Below, one piece after another: positions 44,568 through 54,222 of a stretch of 64,000 nt of DNA; within the stretch, counting starts at the first letter, position 1, and every line of letters starts with the position of its first letter. The notes under the pieces were generated by a model. The model searched no databases. It had not been told where the DNA came from and worked only from the letters and a program-made list of their open reading frames with translations. The position numbers and the translations under genes are program-made. Origin of the DNA: Deltaproteobacteria bacterium (GTDB lineage Bacteria; Desulfobacterota; Binatia; Binatales; Binataceae); NCBI GenBank assembly GCA_021780225.1, contig JAJXZF010000069.1, positions 1-64,000 of the forward strand. The letters run 5' to 3'.

Positions 44568-44855
44568 ATGAAGCTCAAACTGAAAGACAAAGAACCGCCT
44601 CCGGCGCAGCTCAGGCTGACGCTGCCCGGCAACTTCAAGGCGTTAATGGACGAGTATCTGCTCTACTTGCGCGACACGTCGCAGCGCGAGGCGGAGTTGA
44701 AGGAGGTCGCGCTTGAGATGTTGCGCCAGTTCGTCGAGACGGATCGGGATTTCAGGACGTGGCGGAAAGGACGGGCGGAGTCGGAGGTTCGCGGAGTGGA
44801 GAGCGGCGTGGTGGTGGAGCGGCAGAACGGGGCGGTTGGGGCGAAAGTGTCGTAG
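44568..44855 (+). CDS. DUF2274 protein, T4SS-associated
   Basis: A 95-residue soluble helical protein (LRLTLPGNFKALMDEYLLYL, ELKEVALEMLRQFVETDRDF). This small gene regularly follows trbI in integrative elements. Role unknown. AGGAG precedes ATG 44568. Confidence 0.75.
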   Translation: MKLKLKDKEPPPAQLRLTLPGNFKALMDEYLLYLRDTSQREAELKEVALEMLRQFVETDRDFRTWRKGRAESEVRGVESGVVVERQNGAVGAKVS

Positions 44856-44892
44856 GGCAAGATAAAGGCTTCCTCGTACCGTGGTGGTCAAA

Positions 44893-45492
44893 ATGGCTGT
44901 TTTGCCGCAAAAACACTTAACTTTTTCGCCCCGTACCGCGCAAAGCGCGCCCCGTACTTTTCTGCCCGTTCTGCCGCTTGTGCTGGAAGTGCTGCTGGCT
45001 GCGCCGATTCTGGCCTTCCGGCTGCTCAATCTACGCATCGCGTTCACCGGCAGCGCGTGCCCACCGGGCATCTACCGCGCGACCGCACTGCCGCCGGGAG
45101 ACACACTGGCGCGCGGGGAATTGGTTCTGGTCTGCCTGCCGGAAAGGCTGGCGCGCTTCGCGCTCGAACGCGGCTACCTCGCGCGCGGCGCGGGTTGTGG
45201 CGACGGCATCGAGCCGGTAGGCAAACGGATCGGCGCGATCCCAGACGACGTCGTCGCCGTCGCGCCGGGTCACGTCGCAGTCGATGGCCAGCGACTTCCC
45301 AACAGCACAAGCCGCATGCGCGACAGCCAAGGCCGAACTGTTCCGCACGTCGCGTTCGGAACGCATGCGGTCAAGCCGGGCGAGGTCTGGCTGTTCGGCG
45401 AAGCGGACGCGCGAAGCTGGGACTCGCGCTATTTCGGCGCGGTGCCGACAAGCGCGGTGCAGGCGAAACTCAAACCGGTGATCACCTGGTGA
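44893..45492 (+). CDS. traF: TraF-type signal peptidase of the conjugation system (S26)
   Basis: A 199-residue S26 peptidase. One N-terminal membrane helix (VLPLVLEVLLAAPILAF), then FTGSACPPGIYRA with the catalytic Ser, and GKRIGAIPDDVVAV with the catalytic Lys. TraF cyclises the TrbC pilin in RP4-like systems, removing C-terminal residues. ATG 44893 is used; GTG 44881 is possible. The four bases to the next gene suggest an operon. Confidence 0.88.
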   Translation: MAVLPQKHLTFSPRTAQSAPRTFLPVLPLVLEVLLAAPILAFRLLNLRIAFTGSACPPGIYRATALPPGDTLARGELVLVCLPERLARFALERGYLARGAGCGDGIEPVGKRIGAIPDDVVAVAPGHVAVDGQRLPNSTSRMRDSQGRTVPHVAFGTHAVKPGEVWLFGEADARSWDSRYFGAVPTSAVQAKLKPVITW

Positions 45493-45495
45493 GTC

Positions 45496-45888
45496 ATGGC
45501 TGACGGATTACATACTCGCGAGCAGGGGCTCAGGCTCCATCACCTCGCCAACCTTGGCGGCCTCGTCGCGCTCGCCGGACTCGATCGCGAGCCGCCCGAT
45601 TTGCTGCTTGGAGCGTTGCTCCGGATGGCCGCGAGCCTGACCGAACTTCCGGAACGCAGGCGCGCCGAGATCGCATCGCTCGGCCATCAGAAGTTCGACG
45701 AGCGCGCGAGCGCCAAGCGCGCGTGGAAGTCATGGGCGCGGGCCAATCAGCTTCACAATCTCACCCTGTCCGACGCGCAGATTCAGCGCATCGTCGTGGC
45801 GCTCGGCGGAGCGAAAAAGGCGGGCGGCGGTGAACGGCTCTACCGGCAGATGCTGGCGCTGCTCGACGGGAGGGCGGCCAATGAATGA
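45496..45888 (+). CDS. TraD-like relaxosome accessory protein
   Basis: A 130-residue protein with the small-TraD motif LGGLVALAGLDREPPDLLLG, common directly before relaxase genes in these elements. It is probably a relaxosome DNA-binding factor. It ends in the first codons of the relaxase gene (8-base overlap). Confidence 0.75.
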   Translation: MADGLHTREQGLRLHHLANLGGLVALAGLDREPPDLLLGALLRMAASLTELPERRRAEIASLGHQKFDERASAKRAWKSWARANQLHNLTLSDAQIQRIVVALGGAKKAGGGERLYRQMLALLDGRAANE

Positions 45889-47440
45889 TCTGCTGCGCAG
45901 CGATCTGTGGATGCGCCCGCATCCGGCGGGCGTGCGCAGCGAGCGCCATCCGCACGGACCGAGGTTTTGGTGGACCGGGCTGGGCAAGCGCGGCGCGCGA
46001 TCATTCCGCCAGGCCGGCCGGCTCAACACGCAACTCGACCGGCGCGGCGCAATTACGGCCGGCCAACCGCGCGCCTATATGCAGCGCAGCGTGGTGAAGG
46101 TTTCATACTCGCGCAACACCAAGTCGGCGTCGTGGGCGGCACACGGGCGATATTTGGCCCGCGACGGCGCACAGCGCCAGGGCGAGAAGGGACTCGGCTT
46201 CAACGGCGACCGCGACGATCTCAACCTCGCCAAACTGCTCGGCGAGTGGCAGAAGGCCGGAGACGAACGGCTCTTCCGCGTCATCGTCTCGCCGGAGAAC
46301 GGCGCCCGGCTCGATTTGCGCGAGCACGCGCGCGAACTGGCCGCGCAGATGGAGCGCGACCTGAACACAAAGCTTGAGTGGGCGGCGATCGACCATCACA
46401 ACACCGACAATCCGCATCTCCACCTCCTCATCCGCGGACGCGACGAGCAGGGCCGGCCGCTGTCGATCGATCGCGGCTACATCCAGTCGGGCATCCGCAC
46501 TCGAAGCGCCGAGATCGCCAGCCGCGAGCTTGGACTGCGCTGCGAGCGCGACTTGCTCAAGGCGCGCGGAGCCGCAGTTCGCCGCGAGCAGTTCACCGAG
46601 ATCGACCGCGACCTTCTGCGCCGCGCGGGCGCGAAGCATGTCGTCAGCTTCGACGGCAGGCAGCCGCGCGGTGACGCGGCGCGCGAGCGGCGGGCGCAAG
46701 AAATCGCGCGGCTCAAGTTCCTGGGTCGTATGGGCCTTGCCCGCAAGATCGACTCGGCAAGCTGGAAGCTCGCGCCGAATCTGGAGCGCACGCTTCGTGA
46801 GCGCCAGCTCGCCATCGACATCATCAAGAGCCGCGCGCGCCATCGCGACCAGATGCTCGATAAGCGCGCGCCGCTGGCCGTCACGAAACTCGCGCCCGGC
46901 CAGGAGCTAACCGGGCGCGTGGTCGGAACGGGCCTCGAGAACGAGACGCGCGACCGCCGCTACCTGATGCTCGAAGCGACCGACGGCAAGCTCCACTACC
47001 TGCAGCAGACGCCGGCAATCATCCGCGCGCGCGGCGAGGGAAAGATCGCCGCCGGCGAGGTCGTCACACTCGAAGGGCGCGAGTTCGACAAGGACGCGCG
47101 CAAAGTCCGTTACATCCGCGTCGAGCAGCACGGCGCGCTGCGCTCGATGCAGACGGACAAGCAGATCGGCAACCGGCTCGACCTTGAGACGCTCAAGACC
47201 ATCGAGCGCGACGGCAGGATCGATTCGCATGGCTGGAAAGGGTTTGCCGGCAAGTGGCGGCAGGCGATGAACGACCGCGTGCCGGTGCTGGAGCAGGCCG
47301 GGCTAATCGTCCGCAATCACTCCGCCAGCCGCGATTACTTCGTGCCGCCCGGAGCGGAGCAGAAACTTCGCGCCGAGATCGCGGCGCGCGAGCAGCGCGA
47401 ACACAAGCGACAACAACACGGAAAGGAGCGTACACGCTGA
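45881..47440 (+). CDS. Relaxase (VirD2/TraI-like, DUF3363)
   Basis: A 519-residue relaxase. The N-terminal part carries VSYSRNTKSASWAAHGRYLARD, a histidine cluster DHHNTDNPHLHLLIRG (the metal-binding HxH) and GRPLSIDRGYI. The C-terminal half is the DUF3363 region (LKFLGRMGLARKIDSASWKL, WKGFAGKWRQAM). It nicks oriT and pilots the strand into the recipient. No oriT was recognised by eye. The stop overlaps the traG start (TGATG). Confidence 0.92.
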   Translation: MNDLLRSDLWMRPHPAGVRSERHPHGPRFWWTGLGKRGARSFRQAGRLNTQLDRRGAITAGQPRAYMQRSVVKVSYSRNTKSASWAAHGRYLARDGAQRQGEKGLGFNGDRDDLNLAKLLGEWQKAGDERLFRVIVSPENGARLDLREHARELAAQMERDLNTKLEWAAIDHHNTDNPHLHLLIRGRDEQGRPLSIDRGYIQSGIRTRSAEIASRELGLRCERDLLKARGAAVRREQFTEIDRDLLRRAGAKHVVSFDGRQPRGDAARERRAQEIARLKFLGRMGLARKIDSASWKLAPNLERTLRERQLAIDIIKSRARHRDQMLDKRAPLAVTKLAPGQELTGRVVGTGLENETRDRRYLMLEATDGKLHYLQQTPAIIRARGEGKIAAGEVVTLEGREFDKDARKVRYIRVEQHGALRSMQTDKQIGNRLDLETLKTIERDGRIDSHGWKGFAGKWRQAMNDRVPVLEQAGLIVRNHSASRDYFVPPGAEQKLRAEIAAREQREHKRQQHGKERTR

Positions 47441-49350
47441 TGGCTGCAACATCTCTACCGTACCGGCCGCCGGGTAATCCGGCGCAAAATAAGATAACGG
47501 CGGTCGTCGCCGTCACGGCCGGGCTGATCGCCTTTCTGGCGCTGTGGACGGCCACCCAGAGAGCCGCCGCGATGCTCGGCTACGCGACCCCTCTCGGCCA
47601 ACCGGTCGCGACGCTCCCTCTATTCGGACCGCTTTACGCCCCATGGGCGATCCTGCTGTGGGCTTGGAAGTGGCGCGACGCCGGCGAGGCAAGTGCGGTA
47701 TTCGCCAGCGCCATGCGGCTCTTCGAGTACCCGTCGATCGCGGCGGCGCTGCTGGCGATGGGCGCGGCGCGGCTGGTCCGTGGAATTTCGCCGCGCATCC
47801 ACGACCTGCACGGTTCCGCCCATTGGATCACCAACCGGGAGGTTAAGGCCACCGCCCTTCTGAACAACGATGGCGTCTACCTCGGCACGTGGAACGGCAA
47901 GTTTCTTCGCCACGGGGGCTCCGAGCACGTACTCGCGTTCGCTCCGAGTCGCAGCGGCAAAGGCGTCGGTCTTGTGATTCCTACGCTTTTGACCTGGCCG
48001 GACAACGTCATGGTCCACGACATCAAGTGCGAGAACTGGGAGAAAACCGCCGGCTGGCGCCAGCACCAACTCGGAAGCCTGTGTCTCAGATTCGACCCGA
48101 CCTGCACTGACGGAACCGCGGCCCGTTTCAATCCTCTTGCCGAAGTCCGCACCGGTCCGCTGGAAGTGAAGGACGCTCAGAACATCGCCGACATTCTGAT
48201 CGATCCCGCAGGAAATACGCCGCGCGACCACTGGGACCTGACCGGCCACGACCTGCTGGTGGGAGTGATCCTCCACGTCATCTACGCCGAATCGAACAAG
48301 ACGCTGGCCGGATGTCTCAACTTCCTCAACCCGCCGGACCGCGACCAGGAGACCGTTCTCCGCTCGATGATCGATACGCGCCTGAGCCACCAGCTCACCC
48401 ACGAGGTCGTCGCGGGAGCCGCGCAGGCGGTCCTGAGCAAAGCCCCCAACGAGCGCGCGTCGGTGCTGAGCACGGCGACGCGATGTCTCTCGCTCTACCG
48501 GGATCCAATCGTGGTCGCGAACACCGCAGAATCCGACTTCGCGGTGAAGGATCTGATCTCGCACGAGCGGCTCATAAGCCTCTATCTGACCGTTCCGCCT
48601 TCCGATCTGGCGCGCACTCGACCGCTGATGCGGCTGATTCTCGCGCAGACCGTCCAGCGGCTGATGGAGCGTCCGCCCGGGCGAGACGACGGCCGCGCTA
48701 CGCGCCGCCTCCTGCTCATGCTCGACGAGTTTCCGGCGCTGGGACGATTGGACTTCCTGCAGACGGCCCTGTCCTACGCCGCCGGCTACGGCATTAAGGC
48801 GTATCTGATCGCGCAGGACCTGAGCCAGCTCTACGCCGCGTACGGACACGATGAGTCGATCATCAGCAATTGCAAGGTGCGCGTGGCGTACACGCCCAAC
48901 AAGATCGAGACGGCGCGCCTCGTCTCCGAGATGGCCGGCGTCACCACCGTGCATCACGAACACCGCACGCGCTCTTCAAACGGGACGACGGTCTCCGAGC
49001 CGGCGATGCGCCGTCCCCTGCTGACGCCCGACGAGGTGATGCGCCTGCCAGAAGACGCGGCCCTCGTCTTCGTCGCAGGGCATGCGCCGATCTATGCGAA
49101 CAAGCTTCGCTATTACGAGAATGCCGAACTGAGCGCGCGATCCGGCATTGCGGCCCCCGTCCACTCGGACCGAATCGAGCACGGGCATCAAGCCCAAGAA
49201 CCGCCAAAGTCCCTCATCACGAACGGCAACGGCACAGATGCAAACGGCACGAACGGAAATGGAGCAGTGTCTCACGCCGACCAGGGCGGAGGCGGCGCCC
49301 GCGAGCGGGATAAGGGCAACGAGCTTACCAAGGAGTGGCCGTTCAAGTGA
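47440..49350 (+). CDS. traG: Coupling ATPase TraG (VirD4-like)
   Basis: A 636-residue T4CP. Two N-terminal membrane helices, Walker A FAPSRSGKGVGLVIPT, Walker B RRLLLMLDEFPALGRLDFLQ, and SLYLTVPPSDLARTRPLMRL and YLIAQDLSQLY between and after. It links the relaxosome to the secretion channel. A low-complexity Asn/Gly/Thr tail (NGNGTDANGTNGNG) ends it. Start ATG 47440. Confidence 0.95.
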   Translation: MAATSLPYRPPGNPAQNKITAVVAVTAGLIAFLALWTATQRAAAMLGYATPLGQPVATLPLFGPLYAPWAILLWAWKWRDAGEASAVFASAMRLFEYPSIAAALLAMGAARLVRGISPRIHDLHGSAHWITNREVKATALLNNDGVYLGTWNGKFLRHGGSEHVLAFAPSRSGKGVGLVIPTLLTWPDNVMVHDIKCENWEKTAGWRQHQLGSLCLRFDPTCTDGTAARFNPLAEVRTGPLEVKDAQNIADILIDPAGNTPRDHWDLTGHDLLVGVILHVIYAESNKTLAGCLNFLNPPDRDQETVLRSMIDTRLSHQLTHEVVAGAAQAVLSKAPNERASVLSTATRCLSLYRDPIVVANTAESDFAVKDLISHERLISLYLTVPPSDLARTRPLMRLILAQTVQRLMERPPGRDDGRATRRLLLMLDEFPALGRLDFLQTALSYAAGYGIKAYLIAQDLSQLYAAYGHDESIISNCKVRVAYTPNKIETARLVSEMAGVTTVHHEHRTRSSNGTTVSEPAMRRPLLTPDEVMRLPEDAALVFVAGHAPIYANKLRYYENAELSARSGIAAPVHSDRIEHGHQAQEPPKSLITNGNGTDANGTNGNGAVSHADQGGGGARERDKGNELTKEWPFK

Positions 49351-49859
49351 GAAAGCCCGCACACGAAGTCTCCTGCTACTTGACGCAGGCCGAGGCCAGA
49401 GAGCTGCGGGAAGAGGCCGCCGCGCGCCATCTCTCGCTGTCGCGCCACCTGCGCCAATGCCTGCTCCACTACCGCGCGCTCAGCGCCGGGGCGGACGGCG
49501 GGATGCGGCAGCTTTCGATCGCGCTCTCCGACATTGAGGCCCGCCTCGCGCGCAGCGTCGAGACGCAGAGCAAACGGATAAGCGCGCTCTATCGCGAGCA
49601 ACAAGTGCTGTTCGCCATGATTGACCGGCTCGCCTTCATTCTCTCCGTACATACGCCGGAAGTTCCCGACGAGCTGCGCAACGCCGCGCTGGCTGCCGGC
49701 ACGCGGCTCTACAATCACTGGCGCAGCGCCGTGATGGAGATGACGGAAGGCGGCGCGTCGCTCGACTCTCTCAACCGGGTCAATGGATCCGCCGCGGAAC
49801 CGGCGGAACAGGAGGAAGCGGATGAGCCTGCAGGCGATTCAATCGACGCGGCTCGATGA
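49335..49859 (+). CDS. Ribbon-helix-helix-like conjugation accessory protein
   Basis: A 174-residue protein. The N-terminus (VSCYLTQAEARELREEAAAR, then HLSLSRHLRQCL) fits a ribbon-helix-helix DNA-binding fold; a helical region and an acidic tail follow. A gene of this kind often lies between traG and trbB. It may be a local repressor or relaxosome factor. The start overlaps traG, and its 3' end overlaps trbB by 38 bases. Confidence 0.6.
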   Translation: MAVQVRKPAHEVSCYLTQAEARELREEAAARHLSLSRHLRQCLLHYRALSAGADGGMRQLSIALSDIEARLARSVETQSKRISALYREQQVLFAMIDRLAFILSVHTPEVPDELRNAALAAGTRLYNHWRSAVMEMTEGGASLDSLNRVNGSAAEPAEQEEADEPAGDSIDAAR

Positions 49860-50781
49860 ACGGCTCCGCCGCGAGCTGGGCCCGGCGGTGCTCGCCGCGC
49901 TCGACGATCCCGACGTGATCGAGATCATCCTTAACCCCGACGGCCGCCTCTGGGTGGAGTCGCATAGTCATGGAATGCACGCGACCCAAATAACCATGCC
50001 AGCCGTTCAGGCCGAACGGCTCATCGGCACGGTCGCTTTTGCGCTTCACACCGTCGCCAACGACGCGCATCCGGTCATCGAATGCGAGCTGCCGCTCGAT
50101 GGGAGCCGCTTCACCGGTTGGCTCCCGCCGGTAGCCAGCGCCCCGGCTTTCGTGATCCGCAAGCACGCCCGCCTCATCCATACGCTGGGGAATTATGTGC
50201 GCGATCGAATCATAACAGCCGCGCAGGCCGATGCGTTCCGCGACGCGATCGCGGCCCGCGAGAACATCGTGCTGGCTGGCGGCACCGGCTCGGGCAAGAC
50301 CACGCTCGCCAACGCACTCATTCACGAGATGGTCGACGCCAGCGGCGAGAGCGAGCGCTTCATCATTATCGAAGACACTCGCGAGCTTCAGTGCGATGCG
50401 TCCAACGTGATGCAGCTTCACACCTCGGCCGCAGCCGATCTCACCTTTCTCACCCGCACCACGATGCGCGCGCGGCCCGACCGGATCATTATCGGCGAGG
50501 TCCGCGGGGCCGAAGCTCTTGGACTGCTCAAGGCCTGGAATACAGGTCACCCCGGCGGCGTCACCACCGTGCACTCCAACGGAGCCGCGGCGGCGCTGGT
50601 CAGGCTTTCGAGCCTCGTCCAGGAAGCCAACGTCCCACCGCAGCCGGAACTGATCGCCGAGACCGTCCATCTGCTCGCCTTTATAGCCCGCACGCCCAAT
50701 GGCCGGCGCGTCACCCAAATGGCCCGCGTCGTCGGCTACGATTCGTCTCACGGCTTCAAACTCACCCCGCTGGAGGGCTAA
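49822..50781 (+). CDS. trbB: Conjugal transfer ATPase TrbB (VirB11-like)
   Basis: A 319-residue secretion ATPase. Walker A LAGGTGSGKTTLANAL, the Asp box IIEDTRELQC, Walker B RPDRIIIGEVRGAEAL and the His box HPGGVTTVHSN are all intact. It energises pilus assembly from the cytoplasm. ATG 49822, after GAGGAAGC, is preferred. Confidence 0.95.
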   Translation: MSLQAIQSTRLDERLRRELGPAVLAALDDPDVIEIILNPDGRLWVESHSHGMHATQITMPAVQAERLIGTVAFALHTVANDAHPVIECELPLDGSRFTGWLPPVASAPAFVIRKHARLIHTLGNYVRDRIITAAQADAFRDAIAARENIVLAGGTGSGKTTLANALIHEMVDASGESERFIIIEDTRELQCDASNVMQLHTSAAADLTFLTRTTMRARPDRIIIGEVRGAEALGLLKAWNTGHPGGVTTVHSNGAAAALVRLSSLVQEANVPPQPELIAETVHLLAFIARTPNGRRVTQMARVVGYDSSHGFKLTPLEG

Positions 50782-50783
50782 CC

Positions 50784-50960
50784 ATGAATCTCCAATTCCT
50801 GTTGCTCAGTCTGCTCAGTGACCTCGCTTTCTCTGCCACGCTGTTCGGAATCAAGGAACGGCGCCAGGCGATTTTTTTTGACTTGATCGCATTGGGAAGT
50901 CTCTTCCCACTCATGCCCTGGACACTCTCGTTGGCCCTCAATTTCAAAATGTGGATTTGA
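50784..50960 (+). CDS. Small hydrophobic protein between trbB and trbC
   Basis: 58 residues with two hydrophobic segments (LQFLLLSLLSDLAFSATLF and DLIALGSLFPLMPWTLSLA) separated by KERRQ. It starts two bases after the trbB stop and ends 29 bases before trbC. No equivalent is known to me in RP4-like trb clusters. Possible inner-membrane accessory; function unknown. Confidence 0.55.
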   Translation: MNLQFLLLSLLSDLAFSATLFGIKERRQAIFFDLIALGSLFPLMPWTLSLALNFKMWI

Positions 50961-50989
50961 CCGAGAATTTCAAAAAGGAGGCGTGCAAA

Positions 50990-51334
50990 ATGCCGCACCC
51001 GAGAATCTTTTCGAAATTCGCGAAGTGGATCAGATGGATCGCGTACGCATACGGGGTCGTCACGATAGCGTGGCCGGCGCAGGCGCTGGCCACCACCGGC
51101 ATCGGCGTCCTGCCGTGGGACCAGGCGCTCAACACCATCCAGATGGATATGCAGGGCACCGTCGCCCACGCCGCGACCACCATCGCGGTCATCGCGGCCG
51201 GCCTCACCTGGACTTTCACCGAGCATGGCACCGGCGCGCGCAAGATGTCGGCGGTCGCGCTGGGCGGCGCCGGCGCGCTCGGCGCAACCCAGCTCATGCT
51301 GGCGCTCTTCCCCTTCGCGCCGGCGATCCTCTGA
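50990..51334 (+). CDS. trbC: Pilin TrbC (VirB2-like)
   Basis: A 114-residue pilin precursor with a long signal (WIAYAYGVVTIAWPAQALA) and two hydrophobic helices (AATTIAVIAAGLTWTF and AVALGGAGALGATQLMLALF). AAAGGAGG precedes ATG 50990. The neighbouring traF peptidase may cyclise it. Its stop overlaps the trbD ATG by one base (TGATG). Confidence 0.9.
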   Translation: MPHPRIFSKFAKWIRWIAYAYGVVTIAWPAQALATTGIGVLPWDQALNTIQMDMQGTVAHAATTIAVIAAGLTWTFTEHGTGARKMSAVALGGAGALGATQLMLALFPFAPAIL

Positions 51335-51660
51335 TGGACCTGCAACGCACGCCGATCCATCAGTCGCTGGTCCGGCCAATCCTGCTGGCCGGCGCCGAGC
51401 GGCGGCTCGCGATCCTCAACTGGCTCTTCATGGCCGCCCTCATCTTCGGCGTCGGGCTTCATCTCTACACGCTCGCGCTGGCGACGCTGCTCGGCACGGT
51501 CGGCCACTGGGGACTCAGGCAGGCGGCCAAGTTCGACCCGCAACTCAGCGAAGTCTATGTCCGCCATCTCCACTACCAGCGTTTCTACCCGCCGCGCGCA
51601 GAGGTGACGGCGCGAGCCGCGCCGATCCATCCGGCGGTTCCGCAAATCCGAAGGTACTGA
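51334..51660 (+). CDS. trbD: TrbD (VirB3-like)
   Basis: A 108-residue inner-membrane protein: TPIHQSLVRPILLAGAERRL opening and paired hydrophobic helices (FMAALIFGVGLHLYTLALA). VirB3 proteins partner the VirB4 ATPase, whose gene follows after three bases. Confidence 0.9.
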   Translation: MDLQRTPIHQSLVRPILLAGAERRLAILNWLFMAALIFGVGLHLYTLALATLLGTVGHWGLRQAAKFDPQLSEVYVRHLHYQRFYPPRAEVTARAAPIHPAVPQIRRY

Positions 51661-51663
51661 ACC

Positions 51664-54222
51664 ATGCTGTTACGGGAATTCAGAAACTTGCGGCGCAAGC
51701 GCGACCCGGCGCTGGGCTTCTCCGACCTGCTCAACTACGCGGCCCTGGTCGATTCGGGCGTCATCCTGCTCAAGGACGGCTCCCTGCTCGCCGGCTGGCG
51801 CTATACCGGTCCCGACCTCAACTCGGCCGGCGCCGAGGAGCTGACCGCGCTCTCGCACCAGGTCAATTCGGCGCTGGCCGGGCTGGGCGACGGCTGGGCG
51901 ATGAACGTCAATCTGATTCGCCACGCGAGCGCCGGATATCCGGAGCGCGGCGCCTTGCCCGATCCGGTCACCGCGCTCATCGACGAAGAGCGGCGGCGTC
52001 ATTACACGGCCGAAGGGCGGCATTTCGAGAGCGCGCTCGCCCTTACGCTCACGTGGACGCCGCCGACCGAGATGCAATCGCGCGCGGCCGGGTTCCTCTT
52101 CGAGAGCGCCGCGCGAAGCACGAACTGGGAGCGCACGCTCGAGTTTTTCAAGACCAGCCTTGCCGAGTACGAGGACGCGCTGAGCGCCCGGCTCGCTCTT
52201 TCGCGCATGGACGATGCGGCCCTGCTCGCCCATCTGAACGCCTGCATCACCGGACGGCACGATCCGATCAGGCCACCCGAGGACGGCAGCTATCTTGACG
52301 TGCTGCTCGGCTGTCACGAGTTTCACGCCGGCTTCCGTCCCATGCTCGACGATCTTCATATTCGACCTATCTCAATCGCCGGCTTTCCGCTCGCCTCCTG
52401 GCCGGAGGTGACCGCGTTCCTCGATGAGTTGGCGCTGCCCTATCGCTGGTCCACACGCTTCATCTTTCTCGATCCGGCCGAGGCGGAGCGCGCGCTCAAA
52501 ATCCAGCGTCGCAACTGGTTCCAGAAGCGCCATGGCCTTGGCGGCATGATCAAGCAGGTCTTCAGCAACGGCGCCGCGCAGAGCTTCGAGAACCGCGACG
52601 CGGTCGCGATGGCGCACGACGCCGACGAGGCGCTGGCCGAGGCCAGCTCGTGCCGGGTCCGGTTTGGTTACTATACGAGCGCCATCATTGTTACCGGCGA
52701 AGACGCCGTTGTCGCCGACGCCAACGCGCGCGAGATCGCCAAGCAGCTTCAGCATCACGGCTTCTCCGCGCTGATCGAGCACGTCAACGCCAACGAAGCA
52801 TGGCTCGGCTCGCTGCCCAGCCACGGCTACCGCAATGTCAGACGCCCGCTCATCCACACCCGCAACCTCGCCGACTTGATCCCGACCACCAGCGCATGGG
52901 CCGGCGAAGAATTCAATCCGTGCCCGTTCTACCCGGAGAACAGCCCCCCGCTGATTTATGCGGCGACCACCGGCAGCACGCCGTTTCGCCTCAATCTCCA
53001 CGTCGGCGATGTCGGCCACACCCTGATCTTCGGTCCGACCGGCTCGGGTAAATCGACCCTGCTCGGACTTCTGGTCGCGCAGTTCTTCCGTTACCCCGAC
53101 GCCCAGGTCTTCTGCTTCGACAAGGGGCTGTCCGCGCTCGTGCTCGCCGCCGCCTCCGGCGGCCGGCATTACGATTTGGGCGAGAGCGAAATCGCCTTCT
53201 GTCCGCTCGCCCGCGTCAATGACGAATCGGAACGGACCTGGGCGGTCGAATGGCTTGAGATGCTGCTCGCACTCCAAGGCGTCGCGATCCTGCCGCAGCA
53301 TCGCAAGGCCCTCTGGCGCGCGCTTGAGTTGCTCGGTGAAAGCGAGCCTGATGCACGCACGATCACCGATCTGATCCGCCTCCTTCAGGACCAGACGCTG
53401 CGCGACGGCCTCAACTTCTATTCGGTGCACGGTCCGATGGGCCGCTTTCTCGATGCCGACCGCGATGGAATCGAGGAATCCCGTTTCATCACCTTCGAGA
53501 TCGAAGCGCTGATGGCGATGGGCGAGAAAATTCTGCTTCCGGTCCTTACTTATCTGTTTCATCGCATCGACGGCCGGCTTGACGGGCGCCCGACCCTGCT
53601 GGTGCTGGACGAGGCGTGGGTGATGCTCGCCAACGGAACCTTCGGCGCCAAGGTCGAGGAATGGCTGCGTACTCTCCGCAAGAAGAACGCCGCAGTCGTA
53701 CTCGCCACGCAGAGCCTGACCGAGGTCGCAAACTCGCCGATCCGCGATGTGATCCTCGAATCGTGCCCGACCAAGATACTCCTGCCCAACCCTGAAGCGC
53801 AGAATCCGGCGACCAGCGAGCTCTACCGCAAATTTGGCCTCACCGACCGGCAGATCGAAATCGTCGCGACTGCAGTCCCCAAGCGGCAGTACTACTATCT
53901 CTCGCCCGCCGGGCGGCGGCTCTTCGACCTCGGACTCGGACCGGCGACGCTCGCCTTCATCGGCGCCGGCTCGAAGGCTGACATTATCGAAGCCCGCAGA
54001 TTGATCGCCTCGCACGGCCGCTCATGGCCGATCGAGTGGCTGCGTGCGCGCAGCCTTATCGAATGGGGGGAACAGCTCGCAAAATCCTACGGACCGACGG
54101 AACTCCAGCTTCGCGAACTTGCGATCCGCAACGGTCACCTGAACGGTGGCCATTTCAATCAGGCAAATGGCGCCGGCATTCCACCCCATCAAGGAGCAAA
54201 CACGCATGGAACGATCACGTGA
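51664..54222 (+). CDS. trbE: TrbE (VirB4-like ATPase)
   Basis: An 852-residue AAA+ ATPase. Walker A HTLIFGPTGSGKSTLLGLL, Walker B PTLLVLDEAWVML, and VLATQSLTEVANS between them and the end; the N-terminal half is the VirB4 scaffolding region. It powers channel assembly and substrate transfer. Length is normal for the family. The trbJ ATG lies within its last codons. Confidence 0.95.
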   Translation: MLLREFRNLRRKRDPALGFSDLLNYAALVDSGVILLKDGSLLAGWRYTGPDLNSAGAEELTALSHQVNSALAGLGDGWAMNVNLIRHASAGYPERGALPDPVTALIDEERRRHYTAEGRHFESALALTLTWTPPTEMQSRAAGFLFESAARSTNWERTLEFFKTSLAEYEDALSARLALSRMDDAALLAHLNACITGRHDPIRPPEDGSYLDVLLGCHEFHAGFRPMLDDLHIRPISIAGFPLASWPEVTAFLDELALPYRWSTRFIFLDPAEAERALKIQRRNWFQKRHGLGGMIKQVFSNGAAQSFENRDAVAMAHDADEALAEASSCRVRFGYYTSAIIVTGEDAVVADANAREIAKQLQHHGFSALIEHVNANEAWLGSLPSHGYRNVRRPLIHTRNLADLIPTTSAWAGEEFNPCPFYPENSPPLIYAATTGSTPFRLNLHVGDVGHTLIFGPTGSGKSTLLGLLVAQFFRYPDAQVFCFDKGLSALVLAAASGGRHYDLGESEIAFCPLARVNDESERTWAVEWLEMLLALQGVAILPQHRKALWRALELLGESEPDARTITDLIRLLQDQTLRDGLNFYSVHGPMGRFLDADRDGIEESRFITFEIEALMAMGEKILLPVLTYLFHRIDGRLDGRPTLLVLDEAWVMLANGTFGAKVEEWLRTLRKKNAAVVLATQSLTEVANSPIRDVILESCPTKILLPNPEAQNPATSELYRKFGLTDRQIEIVATAVPKRQYYYLSPAGRRLFDLGLGPATLAFIGAGSKADIIEARRLIASHGRSWPIEWLRARSLIEWGEQLAKSYGPTELQLRELAIRNGHLNGGHFNQANGAGIPPHQGANTHGTIT

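Noticed and set aside
52372-54015. 547-codon minus-strand frame opposite trbE
   Set aside because: No motif; trbE is intact on the plus strand.
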